Assembly: GCA_002009475.1 (NCBI GenBank)
Contig: AYTS01000192.1
Span: 1-59,982 of the forward strand
Length of the DNA stretch: 59,982 nt
Direction: 5' to 3'
DNA from: Candidatus Brocadia carolinensis
GTDB lineage: Bacteria; Planctomycetota; Brocadiia; Brocadiales; Brocadiaceae
In this document: piece after piece, positions 46,504-55,443 of the stretch
Layout: the number at the start of each line of letters is the position of its first letter
How positions within the stretch are numbered: position 1 is the first letter of the stretch
Translations under genes and position numbers: made by a program
Notes under the pieces: generated by a model
What the model was told of the DNA's origin: nothing
Databases searched by the model: none
Seen by the model: the letters and a program-made list of their open reading frames with translations, nothing else

Positions 46504-48930
46504 ATGGATAGCTTTTTTCGTAAACCTATTTTTAAAAATAACCGGGTCAGCATTATCATGATACTCTTAATGCTAACAACCCTGATCCTGGGAGTATCGA
46601 AGTCTGGATTGTTGTCACACAACGCACATGCGCAGAGTGCGGTAACGAGTGGCGGCGAAAAACCTCAGCTTGAACTTGGGGAAGCCACTCAAAAAGACAA
46701 ACCTTTGTTTGAGTTGGGCGGTGCAGCCCAGAAGGTAACGGCAGAGGAGTCACATACCATACCTAAATTATGGTGGATTGCTCCAATCGGGGCTCTTTTT
46801 GCTCTTCTTTATGCACGAAAATTCTACAAGGAAGTTATGAGGGCACCCGATGGCACCGAGACCATGAAATCGATTGCCGGACATGTCAGGGAAGGCGCCT
46901 ATGCCTATCTGAAGCAGCAATATAAGGTCGTAAGCATATTCTTTGTTGGTGCCTTTCTTGTTCTCCTGTTGATCTCATTTGGCTTACATGCCCAGTCCAA
47001 GGTGGTTCCTTTTGCATTCCTCACCAGCGGTTTCTTATCGGGCCTTGCCGGGTTCCTGGGAATGAAGACTGCTACCAGCGCCAGTTCAAGAACAGCGGAA
47101 GGGGCAAGGAAATCCCTGAACCAGGGACTCCAGGTGGCCTTCAGAAGCGGTGCAGTCATGGGACTGATCGTTGTTGGCATGGGACTTCTAGATGTTTCCC
47201 TGTGGTTTTTCGTACTACGTAAATTTACCAATGTATCGCTGCTGGACATGGCCATGATGCTGCCATGCTTCGGCATAGGAGCCAGCTCTCAAGCCTTGTT
47301 TGCAAGGGTTGGCGGCGGGATATTCACCAAGGCTGCCGATGTGGGCGCTGATTTAGTGGGTAAAGTAGAGGCGGGTATTCCTGAGGATGATCCAAGAAAT
47401 CCCGCTACCATTGCGGACAATGTAGGGGACAACGTCGGTGATGTGGCAGGTATGGGCGCAGACTTATATGAATCGTATTACAATTCCATGCTGGCCTGTG
47501 CGGCGCTGGGTGTAACCGCCGGTCTCGGTATTGCCGGTATGGTGGTGCCTATGATTCTGGCCGGACTCGGCATCTTCCTGTCCATTATCGGAATTTACGC
47601 GGTTAAAACAAAAGAAGAGGCGTCCCAGAAGGAGCTTCTCAAGGCTTTGGGAAAAGGAATTAACATTAGTTCCATCCTGATCTTGATTACCTCAGCCGTG
47701 ATCATCAAGTATATGCTACCTCAAAACTTTGGTGTCTGGGGCTCGATTGTTACAGGACTGATAGCGGGCGTTATTATTGGTAAGGGAACGGAATATTATA
47801 CCTCTTCGAATTACTCACCGACGAAAGGCCTTGCCGGGCAATCAAAGACGGGTCCCGCAACGGTGATTATTGATGGTATTGCCACAGGTATGATGTCTAC
47901 GATTATTCCCGTTATTACTATTTCTGTAGCGATTCTCCTAAGTTATGCCTTTGCAGGTGGCTTCTCCAATATTTCGCTGGGTCTTTACGGAATTGCCATA
48001 GCAGCAGTCGGTATGCTTTCCACGCTGGGATTAACCCTGGCGACGGATGCCTACGGCCCGATTGCAGATAATGCGGGCGGAAATGCAGAAATGAGCGGCC
48101 TTGAACCCTTTGTCAGAGAAAGAACCGATGCGCTTGATGCCTTGGGAAATACCACAGCAGCAACCGGAAAGGGTTTTGCTATTGGTTCCGCTGCTCTGAC
48201 GGCCATGGCGCTGATCGCCTCTTTTGTTGAACAAATAAAAGTAGGACTGGAAAGATCGGGGACCACGGTCATTCAAGTTGCCGGCACATCAATAGATTTG
48301 GCTAGTGCAAAATTATCTGATCTTATGAACTATCTGGATATTACCCTGATTAATCCAAAGGTACTCATTGGATTGTTCATTGGAGGCATGTCCTCGTTCA
48401 TCTTTAGCGCCATGACGATGAAGGCTGTCGGGCGTGCTGCCGGAAGTATGGTGGAAGAGGTCAGGAGACAATTCAGGGAAATTGCAGGCATTATGGAAGG
48501 AACGGGAAAACCTGATTATGCCGCATGTGTTGCAATCAGTACAAAGGGGGCACAACGAGAAATGTTTGTACCTTCTCTCCTGGCCTTATTGGTGCCCATT
48601 ATAACAGGTTTGCTCCTGGGCGTGCCTGGTGTCGTAGGGCTTTTAGCCGGCAGTTTAACCACCGGGTTCCTGCTTGCGGTTTTTATGGCGAATGCCGGCG
48701 GTGCCTGGGATAATGCAAAGAAGTATATTGAAAGCGGGGTTTTGGGCGGGAAAGGTTCTCCGGCACACAAGGCTGCGGTTGTTGGCGATACGGTGGGAGA
48801 CCCTTTCAAAGATACCTCGGGTCCGTCTTTGAATATCCTGCTGAAACTTATGTCAATTGTATCCGTTGTCTTTGCAGGAATTATCATTAAATTTTCACCC
48901 AAAATCGGTGCCCTTTTGCATCTTCACTAA
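46504..48930 (+). CDS. hppA: K+-dependent-type membrane proton/sodium-pumping pyrophosphatase
   Basis: Couples pyrophosphate hydrolysis to ion pumping. Signatures include GGGIFTKAADVGADLVGKVE, IPEDDPRNPATIADNVGDNV, GDVAGMGADLYESY, ATDAYGPIADNAGGNAEMS and GDTVGDPFKDTSGPSLNIL. GNTTAATGKG has Ala and Gly at the positions that distinguish K+-dependent from K+-independent enzymes (AxxG against KxxT). An unusual first 90 residues precede the core: a hydrophobic, signal-like segment ending HAQSA, then a duplicated linker (KPQLELGEATQKD, KPLFELGGAAQK). ATG at 46504 is preferred over the TTG at 46501. Confidence 0.95.
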   Translation: MDSFFRKPIFKNNRVSIIMILLMLTTLILGVSKSGLLSHNAHAQSAVTSGGEKPQLELGEATQKDKPLFELGGAAQKVTAEESHTIPKLWWIAPIGALFALLYARKFYKEVMRAPDGTETMKSIAGHVREGAYAYLKQQYKVVSIFFVGAFLVLLLISFGLHAQSKVVPFAFLTSGFLSGLAGFLGMKTATSASSRTAEGARKSLNQGLQVAFRSGAVMGLIVVGMGLLDVSLWFFVLRKFTNVSLLDMAMMLPCFGIGASSQALFARVGGGIFTKAADVGADLVGKVEAGIPEDDPRNPATIADNVGDNVGDVAGMGADLYESYYNSMLACAALGVTAGLGIAGMVVPMILAGLGIFLSIIGIYAVKTKEEASQKELLKALGKGINISSILILITSAVIIKYMLPQNFGVWGSIVTGLIAGVIIGKGTEYYTSSNYSPTKGLAGQSKTGPATVIIDGIATGMMSTIIPVITISVAILLSYAFAGGFSNISLGLYGIAIAAVGMLSTLGLTLATDAYGPIADNAGGNAEMSGLEPFVRERTDALDALGNTTAATGKGFAIGSAALTAMALIASFVEQIKVGLERSGTTVIQVAGTSIDLASAKLSDLMNYLDITLINPKVLIGLFIGGMSSFIFSAMTMKAVGRAAGSMVEEVRRQFREIAGIMEGTGKPDYAACVAISTKGAQREMFVPSLLALLVPIITGLLLGVPGVVGLLAGSLTTGFLLAVFMANAGGAWDNAKKYIESGVLGGKGSPAHKAAVVGDTVGDPFKDTSGPSLNILLKLMSIVSVVFAGIIIKFSPKIGALLHLH

Positions 48931-49039
48931 TATGAGAAAAAGGCAAACCACAGAGGACACACCGGGCGGAGGCGAACAACCGTTCGCCTCTCCTGCCTGT
49001 GGTTAGGATTTGAAAAACTTTTAAAAATGGGAGGTCATT

Positions 49040-49297
49040 ATGCCTGACAACATAAGTACGGAACGGGATGACAGGATATGCCCCAATACAAACTGTCAAT
49101 ACGACAATCATGTAAAAGGCGCAAATTTCTGTGTCCTGTGTGGCACGCTTTTATACCATCGGTGCGAAAATTGTCTTGATGTGAACCCTCGATACGCAAG
49201 ATTTTGTTATTACTGCGGAAGCAGTCTGTCAGAAATAAAACCCTCTGTACAATATGAGGCAGATTTTGGTGAAAGTTTTGGCACAAAACAGCGATAG
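49040..49297 (+). CDS. Double zinc-ribbon protein
   Basis: 85-residue protein with two zinc ribbons: ICPNTNC...FCVLCGTL and RCENCLDVNPRYARFCYYCGSS. Such proteins bind zinc and mediate protein or nucleic-acid contacts; function unknown. The GGGAGG site sits just before the ATG. Its last 44 bases overlap the longest rsfS frame. Confidence 0.8.
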   Translation: MPDNISTERDDRICPNTNCQYDNHVKGANFCVLCGTLLYHRCENCLDVNPRYARFCYYCGSSLSEIKPSVQYEADFGESFGTKQR

Positions 49298-49319
49298 ACG
49301 CTTAGGAGGAAAAGAGACG

Positions 49320-49670
49320 ATAGATTCGAAAGAAATTGCAAACCTTTGTGCTAAAATTGCCGACGACAAAAAGGCGGAAGATATTTGCATATTTGACGTG
49401 CAAGGTTTAACCTCTATTGCTGATTTCTTTGTTATTTGCAGTGGCTACAACAAACGGCAATTGCAGGGGATTGCGCGTGAGATTGAATTAATGCTGCATA
49501 GTTACGGTATCCATTGGATAGGTATGGAAGGGTATCAGGAGGCCCAATGGATACTCATGGACTATGGGGATGTCGTTGTGCACCTTTTCGATAAAGAGAT
49601 GCGTCATTTTTATGATTTGGAACTCTTGTGGGGCGATGCACGAAAAATACCGTGGAAAGTCAATACCTAA
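49320..49670 (+). CDS. rsfS: Ribosome silencing factor
   Basis: Binds ribosomal protein uL14 and blocks subunit joining in starvation. Conserved core: IANLCAKIADDKKAEDICIFDV, DFFVICSGYNKRQLQGIA, GYQEAQWILMDYGDVVVHLF and RHFYDLELLWGDA. Homologues start near MDSKEIA; here the codon before DSKEIA is ATA (49320), 10 bases after a perfect AGGAGG (49304-49309). The only ATG in frame (49254) lies inside the zinc-ribbon gene and adds 22 unlike residues. Either ATA is the start, the base is miscalled, or the overlapping start is real. Confidence 0.88.
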   Translation: MDSKEIANLCAKIADDKKAEDICIFDVQGLTSIADFFVICSGYNKRQLQGIAREIELMLHSYGIHWIGMEGYQEAQWILMDYGDVVVHLFDKEMRHFYDLELLWGDARKIPWKVNT

Positions 49671-49925
49671 AATGACGAATATTTGGAACCATACGTATTC
49701 TTCTGATTACGGGCAGGACTTGCCAGGCCAGAGATGCCTAATTTTTGTGCCCTTTTAATATTTTTGATCCTCCGGCTTTCTTCCCGGCGTTTCCTTTCTG
49801 AAGGTTTTTCGAAATAAGCAATACGCTTCGAGTGATTAATGATGCCTTCTTTATCACACATTTTTTTTAAATCTTCTTAATGCCTCCCGTATATTTTCGT
49901 CAGATGTTATTTGTATCTTTGCCAT
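49667..49925 (-). CDS. rpsU: Ribosomal protein bS21, frameshifted at an A8 tract
   Basis: Small-subunit ribosomal protein. From ATG at 49925: MAKIQITSDENIREALRRFK, then a run of eight A (49861-49868 on the plus strand), after which the other frame continues CDKEGIINHSKRIAYFEKPS and ERKRREESRRIKNIKRAQKL. With seven A the protein is continuous (about 86 residues). A disrupted bS21 would be costly, so an extra base in the sequence is likely. The C-terminus overlaps the end of rsfS on the other strand. Confidence 0.85.
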
Positions 49926-50049
49926 AAATAACCTATTCTTCCTTTCTTCAAAATGATTAAGAAATATTATTTTTTACTCATTTTCGAGTAGAATATTGTA
50001 ATTTATATCAGATTCTACGTCAAGGGAAAAACTTCATTTTTGTATTTAT

Positions 50050-51072
50050 ATGCCCGTTAAAAGTGCGATATCCCGGCTGATAAATAACCAGCATCTCAGC
50101 ATAGATGAAAGCCTGGCAGCGATGACGGAAATCATGGAAGGGAATGCTACCGATGCGCAGATTGCCTCTTTTATTACTGCCCTGCGCATGAAGGGAGAAA
50201 CGGTTGAAGAAATTACGGGATGCACCATTGCCATGAGGAAAAGGGCTATGAAAATAAAGACCGGGAATGATATGGTTATCGACACGTGCGGAACGGGTGG
50301 AGATGCCAAAAACACCTTTAACATTTCTACTGCCGCCGCTTTCGTTGTTGCAGGAGCCGGCCTGAAGGTTGCCAAACATGGCAACAGGGCATTCACCAGC
50401 CAATGTGGCAGTGCAGACGTCCTGATGCGATTAGGAATTAATGTTGAAGCCGACGCAAAAACGGTAGAAAAATGTATTATCCTTGCCAATATTGGGTTTC
50501 TCTTCGCACCGCTTTTGCATCAGGCAATGAAATACGCCATTGGCCCCCGAAAAGAGATTGGAATTCGCACGATATTCAATATCATTGGCCCTTTAGCGAA
50601 CCCTGCCGGGGCCACGCATCGTGTCCTTGGCGTATATAGTGAGCATCTGACGCTTATTATGGCAGAGGCATTAAAAATGCTGGGAGACAATCACGCATTC
50701 GTGGTGCATGGATTAGACGGACTAGACGAGATCACCACAACAACCAAAACAAAAGTTTGTGAGCTTGTCGGGAATATTATAAAAAGTTATTATTTAAATC
50801 CGGGAGATTATGGTATAAAAAAATCAACGTTGTCTGATTTGACCGTAAATACCGCCGAGGAAAGCGCTGCGGCGATTAAAGAAATCCTGGAAGGCATTCA
50901 CAGTCCCAAACGAGATGTAGTACTCCTAAACGCGGCTGCGGCAATCATAGCTGGCGGATTGGCAAGTGATTTTGCGGAAGGAATAGAAATCGCCTCACAG
51001 TCTATCGACACGGGCCAGGCAAAGGATGCGCTCAGGAAGCTGAAGGAAATCAGTTGGCAATCCCCGCAATAA
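50050..51072 (+). CDS. trpD: Anthranilate phosphoribosyltransferase
   Basis: Second step of tryptophan synthesis. PRPP-binding motif VIDTCGTGGDAKNTFNISTA (about residues 76-95), KHGNRAFTSQCGSADVL, FAPLLHQAMKYAIGPRKEIG, RTIFNIIGPLANPA and VVHGLDGLDEI. At 340 residues it is a typical stand-alone TrpD without a TrpG domain. No other trp gene is adjacent. A start at ATG 50050 follows an AT-rich stretch without an obvious ribosome site. Confidence 0.95.
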   Translation: MPVKSAISRLINNQHLSIDESLAAMTEIMEGNATDAQIASFITALRMKGETVEEITGCTIAMRKRAMKIKTGNDMVIDTCGTGGDAKNTFNISTAAAFVVAGAGLKVAKHGNRAFTSQCGSADVLMRLGINVEADAKTVEKCIILANIGFLFAPLLHQAMKYAIGPRKEIGIRTIFNIIGPLANPAGATHRVLGVYSEHLTLIMAEALKMLGDNHAFVVHGLDGLDEITTTTKTKVCELVGNIIKSYYLNPGDYGIKKSTLSDLTVNTAEESAAAIKEILEGIHSPKRDVVLLNAAAAIIAGGLASDFAEGIEIASQSIDTGQAKDALRKLKEISWQSPQ

Positions 51073-51113
51073 TGAGTTGTCCTTTCTGTCTGTCAAGAAA
51101 AGGAAAAGAGTTA

Positions 51114-51545
51114 CTATTCTCTTTCCTGATACGAGGTAGTTCCCACATTCAGTAATTTCTCTTTCATGTGGAATTTATTCGTTATCATCAGCCATAGAAA
51201 ACCTGCAGCAACAGCGCCAGCCGTGTCTGCCATCCAGTCAAAGACGTCCACCGAACGGTGTGGTGTAAAAAACTGGTGAAATTCATCTGATACGCCAAAG
51301 AGAGAAGTGATGCCGATTGCCAGGATAATTTTGTATATCCGCTTATTTCCTATGGTAACGGAAGAAAATGTCCAGCAGATCATGAGGCATAAGAAACCGA
51401 ACACCATAAAATGAATAAGTTTGTCACTGTACGCTGGAAGGGGAACCGAAGAGGTATCCTGAGATGATTCATAGTAGATAAAAGAGGCGTAAACGATGGT
51501 TAAGATACTTTTAAAAATCCAATGCACGTTAATCTTGATGTTCAT
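51114..51545 (-). CDS. VanZ-like membrane protein
   Basis: Four predicted helices with the VanZ pattern YSDKLIHFMVFGFLCLMI, SLFGVSDEFHQFFTPHRSVD and DWMADTAGAVAAGFLW. Function of the family is unclear, though some members affect glycopeptide sensitivity. The ATG at 51545 (AAAGGA upstream) gives a standard protein of 143 residues. It overlaps the end of the NYN gene by 17 bases, so the two are probably translationally coupled. A longer frame to 51632 lies wholly within that gene. Confidence 0.82.
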   Translation of the reverse strand: MNIKINVHWIFKSILTIVYASFIYYESSQDTSSVPLPAYSDKLIHFMVFGFLCLMICWTFSSVTIGNKRIYKIILAIGITSLFGVSDEFHQFFTPHRSVDVFDWMADTAGAVAAGFLWLMITNKFHMKEKLLNVGTTSYQERE

Positions 51546-52209
51546 TCCTTTCGGTTTCTCTAAAGACACGAATCCAATATTGTGTTTCATCGGCAGATGG
51601 ACCCTGGTATTTGCAATGTGGCTCATCCACATTACGGGTATGTGAAGGGCTCTTTTTTTTCTCTATTTTTGGTAGAGCTCTTTTTGGTACAAAAGATGGT
51701 ATCTCTTCCTGAGGGAGCTTTTTGAAAACATCCATCCAGTATTTTGCATCATCTTCCGATGGGCCTTTCTGCTTGTCTTCAGGCTCATCGGAGGTATTGT
51801 TTTCTCCCTTTGTTAAAATTTCCAGGATTTCCTGATACATTGTTTTTGGCTCGATAATATGGCAACCACACCTTTTGACGTGTCTTTTTATCTCGTTGTC
51901 ATAGGTAACAATGTAGACGTCGTTAGGGTTTTGACAAAGGGTTGTAATATTTTTTATCTCGGTGTCTGCATTTATGCCTGATCTTGAATAAATTACGGTA
52001 ATGCCGGAATAGATTTGCTTTTTTGGTAAAGTTGCCTGGATATAATTACCATCAAATACGACCGTGATATCATACTTTTTTTCCTCTTTGTATTTTGAAA
52101 AAAGAGATATGATGTAGTCCCGCATCGGTTCAATACGGTTTATTTCCACATGCTTCTCTAAAGCAGGTACCGTAAATATAAAGTTGTAACCGTCAATGAC
52201 GATTAACAT
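51529..52209 (-). CDS. NYN-domain (YacP/Rae1-like) ribonuclease with C-terminal repeat pair
   Basis: PIN-like nuclease: LIVIDGYNFIF (first metal Asp), YDITVVFDGNY, INADTEIKNI and VYIVTYDNEIKRHVKRCGC place it with YacP/Rae1 RNases that cut ribosome-bound mRNA. A linker rich in charge follows. Two short copies, GPSEDDAKYWMDVFKKL and GPSADETQYWIRVFRET, lie in the last 90 residues; the pattern GPSxDxxxYWxxVF may be a docking motif. It overlaps pyrC by seven bases and the VanZ gene by 17. Confidence 0.85.
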   Translation of the reverse strand: MLIVIDGYNFIFTVPALEKHVEINRIEPMRDYIISLFSKYKEEKKYDITVVFDGNYIQATLPKKQIYSGITVIYSRSGINADTEIKNITTLCQNPNDVYIVTYDNEIKRHVKRCGCHIIEPKTMYQEILEILTKGENNTSDEPEDKQKGPSEDDAKYWMDVFKKLPQEEIPSFVPKRALPKIEKKKSPSHTRNVDEPHCKYQGPSADETQYWIRVFRETERNEHQD

Positions 52210-53489
52210 GCTATCGTACCGTTTTCAACGATTACCTTTCCACCGACAATCGTGGTTATCACTTGTCCGGTTAAATTCCAACCATGAAAGGGACAGTTTC
52301 TGGCTTTCGAGACAAATTTTTCAGCTTCTACGGTCCATTGCTTGTTCATATCAATAATTGCAATATCTGCAGGCATCCCTACTGCCAGGCTGCCGCCGGG
52401 AACATTAAATATTCGTGCAGGGTTGGTTGACATTTTCCTGACAACCTCCTTCAATGACAAAATACCTGGATGGACTAATTTTGTAAGAATGACGCCCAGT
52501 GCATTTTCAAGTCCAACAAACCCGGAAGATCCTTTCTTTATGTCATCATGTGTGTGCGGGGCGTGATCGGTCGCAATCACATCAATTACCCCGTTTGACA
52601 AACCCTTCTGAAGCGCTTCCTTGTCTTCGGGAGACCGGAGAGGGGGATTGGTCTTGGGCACCGTTCCGGATTCATTTCTGAAAGTATCGTCCAGTAATAA
52701 ATGATGGGGTGTTACTTCACAGGTGATCTTTGCAAGCTTCCGTTCCTTTGCCTGTTGAATAACCTCGACGGATTTTTTCAGGCTGACGTGTGAAACATGC
52801 AGCCATCCATGCGCCTCCTCGGTATATTTGATTTCACGCATGATGAAATCGGTTTCGTGACAAAATGGATTACCAGGGAAATGCGCTACATTGCTATCTC
52901 CTTTTGCCTTGTCTAAAGAAATTTGGGAATCCTCACAGTGGGGGCTGATGATGAGATTGTTCCGTGCAGCCAGTTTACATGCCCTTTTTATTAATGACTC
53001 ATAAAATACCGGATTGCCATCATCCGAAAGTGCCCTCACCCGTTTATCTGTTGCCAGCTTGTCAATGTCTGTGAGTTCTTCTCCCAGCAATCCTTTGGTA
53101 ATGCACGCCTTCGTAAAAATATTCACGACGCTTTTCTGGCGAATCCTTTCCATGAGTGATTCCACCATTTCTAACGAGTCGATGGGAGGAATCGTATTGG
53201 GTTCACATATCAGGGTTGTAAAACCACCCATTGCCGCAGCCCGCGACCCGGTTTCAATAGTTTCTTTATATTCCAGTCCGGGTTCACGAAGATGCACATG
53301 ACAGTCGATCAGTCCCGGAATTACATATCGGGAGGTTGCATCGATGACCCTGGTATTGTTATTTGGCTTAATATCATTTGAAATTGTTTTGATCTTGCCA
53401 TCCTTGATAAAGACGTCTGCGCGGCCATCAAGCCCCGTTGCAGGGTCTACAACATGCCCGCCTTTTATTAATACCTCATTATCTATCAT
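52203..53489 (-). CDS. pyrC: Dihydroorotase
   Basis: Third step of pyrimidine synthesis, cyclising carbamoyl aspartate. Type I signatures: PGLIDCHVHLREPGLEYKET (metal HxH), AMGGFTTLICEPNTIPP, ISPHCEDSQI, HVSHVS and VIATDHAPHT. From the ATG at 53489 it has 428 residues; an earlier in-frame ATG at 53525 adds 12 unlike residues. It is separated from pyrBI by 13 kb and instead leads an operon with the NYN nuclease and VanZ-like genes. Confidence 0.95.
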   Translation of the reverse strand: MIDNEVLIKGGHVVDPATGLDGRADVFIKDGKIKTISNDIKPNNNTRVIDATSRYVIPGLIDCHVHLREPGLEYKETIETGSRAAAMGGFTTLICEPNTIPPIDSLEMVESLMERIRQKSVVNIFTKACITKGLLGEELTDIDKLATDKRVRALSDDGNPVFYESLIKRACKLAARNNLIISPHCEDSQISLDKAKGDSNVAHFPGNPFCHETDFIMREIKYTEEAHGWLHVSHVSLKKSVEVIQQAKERKLAKITCEVTPHHLLLDDTFRNESGTVPKTNPPLRSPEDKEALQKGLSNGVIDVIATDHAPHTHDDIKKGSSGFVGLENALGVILTKLVHPGILSLKEVVRKMSTNPARIFNVPGGSLAVGMPADIAIIDMNKQWTVEAEKFVSKARNCPFHGWNLTGQVITTIVGGKVIVENGTIAC

Positions 53490-53624
53490 TTTATTACTCC
53501 AGAAATACCCGTGGTAGTTTACCACGATAGTTTTTTGCCAGAAAGCCGCTCAGTCACTCAGTAAGACAGATAGCTTTTTTTTTACTTTGTGGCTTTTTGT
53601 CTTGGTGGCCTTACCTGATACAAA

Positions 53625-54281
53625 TTACAAAAAATCCCTCAAAGGGCAAGGCTCACAGGCCTTTTTTGGTTTGCAATATCGTTTTCCAATATGTACCAAT
53701 AATGCATGATATTCATTAAATAATTTTACGTCTTTCGGAAGCCTTTCTTCGAAAAAAGACTTCATCTCCTCATACGTGCTTTCTTCGGCAATAAAACCAT
53801 GTCGTGAAAAAATCCTGTGGGTATACGCATCCACAACAAAGGTAGGCATATTTCCTGCATACAGTAAAATAGAATCCGCTGTTTCCGGCCCAATGCCTTT
53901 CACCGAAAGCAGTTCATTCCGAAGTGTCTGCAAGTCCTGGTTGAACATCCGGGAGAGACTTCCTTCGTATCGTGAAAACAGCCAATGGATGAATGCCTTA
54001 ACACGTCTTGCCTTGACGTTAAAAAAGCCGGAGGGACGGATAAGCTTTGCCAATTCCGCTAACGGTACGTTTTTAATTCCTTCCGGAGAAAGTTTTCCAT
54101 CCGCCTTGAGGTTTTTGATAGCCTTTTCAACATTAGACCAATTGGTATTCTGTGTTAATATCGCGCCAATAATAACCTCAAAAGGTGTTTCTCCCGGCCA
54201 CCATTGCTGGGGGCCCAAGGCATCGAACATCTTTTGGTATATTTTAAAAATTGTTTTGGCCTTATTCATCTCCTTTACCAA
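53625..54281 (-). CDS. Endonuclease III-like DNA glycosylase (HhH-GPD, iron-sulfur)
   Basis: Removes damaged or mismatched bases. Core: PFEVIIGAILTQNTNWSNVE, hairpin LLSVKGIGPETADSILLYAG (catalytic Lys position and HhH) and PTFVVDAYTHRIFSRHG (catalytic Asp). The cluster loop YCKPKKACEPCPLRDFL has three Cys and stops just where the fourth should be. A T6 run (A6 at 53629-53634 on the plus strand) precedes the stop; with five T the end reads CPLRDFC, restoring it. It overlaps the start of the neighbouring gene by 20 bases. Confidence 0.88.
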   Translation of the reverse strand: MVKEMNKAKTIFKIYQKMFDALGPQQWWPGETPFEVIIGAILTQNTNWSNVEKAIKNLKADGKLSPEGIKNVPLAELAKLIRPSGFFNVKARRVKAFIHWLFSRYEGSLSRMFNQDLQTLRNELLSVKGIGPETADSILLYAGNMPTFVVDAYTHRIFSRHGFIAEESTYEEMKSFFEERLPKDVKLFNEYHALLVHIGKRYCKPKKACEPCPLRDFL

Positions 54282-55233
54282 GTTCTGTGAGAATACCCAT
54301 CCTTAGCAGAGGCAACATAATTTCATGGTGACCGGTAATCGCATATCCATACTGCGTCGGCCTCTTTAAGACATTTGTCTGCGGTCGGTAATGCTGAATC
54401 ATATCCATGTTTACTGTAACAAAGTTTTCAACTTTATGACCAAGATTCCTTGCAATACAGATTGCTTTCAGGAAAACCTCCGGCATAATAACAGCAGAGC
54501 CCACATTGAGCCATACCCCGCCTTCAAGTTCCGAAACCACAGAGGCAAGGATTTTAAAGTCAATATGACTGGCCTCTCCCAAATCCCTTCCCGACACATT
54601 CGGGTGCATATGGATGGTATCAGTTCCCAGGGCAACATGGACGGTGGTGGGTATATTGAGTCTTGCGCCACAAGCCAGCAGACTCAGGTCTTTATACGGA
54701 TTTTCTCCTTCAAGTATGGTATCACCCAGCGCACGCCCTAATCCCTTATTGTCTTTTATTCCCTGAACAGAAGCAGACTGAAACGCCTCGGCCGTCTCTT
54801 GTACCATACCAAAACTGCCGTCTTTCAGACTCATGGCAACGTCTTCGGAGGTTGCCCCAACGAGTGAGACCTCATAGTCGTGAATTGCTGCAGCGCCATG
54901 CATGGCAAGAGCAGTGATGATACGGCGGTTCATAAGGTCAATAATCAAGGGAGACAAGCCGCACTTTATCACATGAGCGCCCAGCGCCATTACTACAGGA
55001 CGTTTTTTCTGATATGCAAGAACAATCGCATGAATTACCTTCCGCAGATTTGCTGAAGCCAGGAATTCCGGCAGTGATTCGAAAAAGGCATGCATGCCGT
55101 CCTCAGGTAAGACGGGTTTGGCGAACAGGTTGATATGCGAGAGATTTTTTCGTTCCTTTATTGAGTATGTCTTGATTCTGCCAAAGTCTAACGGCTTGAA
55201 AAAATTCGTCTCGTCATCACGTTGTCTCACCAT
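54262..55233 (-). CDS. Conserved protein of uncertain function, weakly deoxyhypusine-synthase-like
   Basis: Not confidently recognised. Striking blocks are VVMALGAHVIKCGLSPLIID, ITALAMHGAAAIHDYEVSLV, GATSEDVAMSLKDGSFGM, HVALGTDTIHMHPNVSGRD and GVWLNVGSAVIMPEVFLKA. Glycine-rich turns and a Rossmann-like layout loosely recall deoxyhypusine synthase-type NAD proteins, but the NAD and lysine motifs of that enzyme are not visible. 323 residues, no signal peptide. It follows a ferredoxin gene by 26 bp on the same strand, suggesting a redox link, and overlaps the EndoIII-like gene. Confidence 0.5.
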   Translation of the reverse strand: MVRQRDDETNFFKPLDFGRIKTYSIKERKNLSHINLFAKPVLPEDGMHAFFESLPEFLASANLRKVIHAIVLAYQKKRPVVMALGAHVIKCGLSPLIIDLMNRRIITALAMHGAAAIHDYEVSLVGATSEDVAMSLKDGSFGMVQETAEAFQSASVQGIKDNKGLGRALGDTILEGENPYKDLSLLACGARLNIPTTVHVALGTDTIHMHPNVSGRDLGEASHIDFKILASVVSELEGGVWLNVGSAVIMPEVFLKAICIARNLGHKVENFVTVNMDMIQHYRPQTNVLKRPTQYGYAITGHHEIMLPLLRMGILTELGKGDE

Positions 55234-55259
55234 CTCATTTTTTCCTTACCGGGATATCG

Positions 55260-55430
55260 CTATGGAGCGAGAATTGCCTCGACAGGACATGCCGCCACGC
55301 AGTTTCCACAATCAGTACAGGTCTCTGCACTAATGATCCTCTTATCTCCTGATTCCGATATTGCACTGACAGGACATTCACTTTCACATGCACCGCAATT
55401 TATACAATCATCTGTAATTTTATGAGCCAT
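55260..55430 (-). CDS. 2[4Fe-4S] ferredoxin, 56 residues
   Basis: Short gene on the minus strand: [20 protein letters not shown] then [20 protein letters not shown] and stop TAG. Two complete CxxCxxCxxxCP motifs bind two [4Fe-4S] clusters, as in clostridial ferredoxins. Low-potential electron carrier in the cytoplasm. It lies between lpxK and the uncharacterised gene, close enough to both to be co-transcribed. Confidence 0.93.
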   Translation of the reverse strand: MAHKITDDCINCGACESECPVSAISESGDKRIISAETCTDCGNCVAACPVEAILAP

Positions 55431-55443
55431 GAGATTTTTCCTT

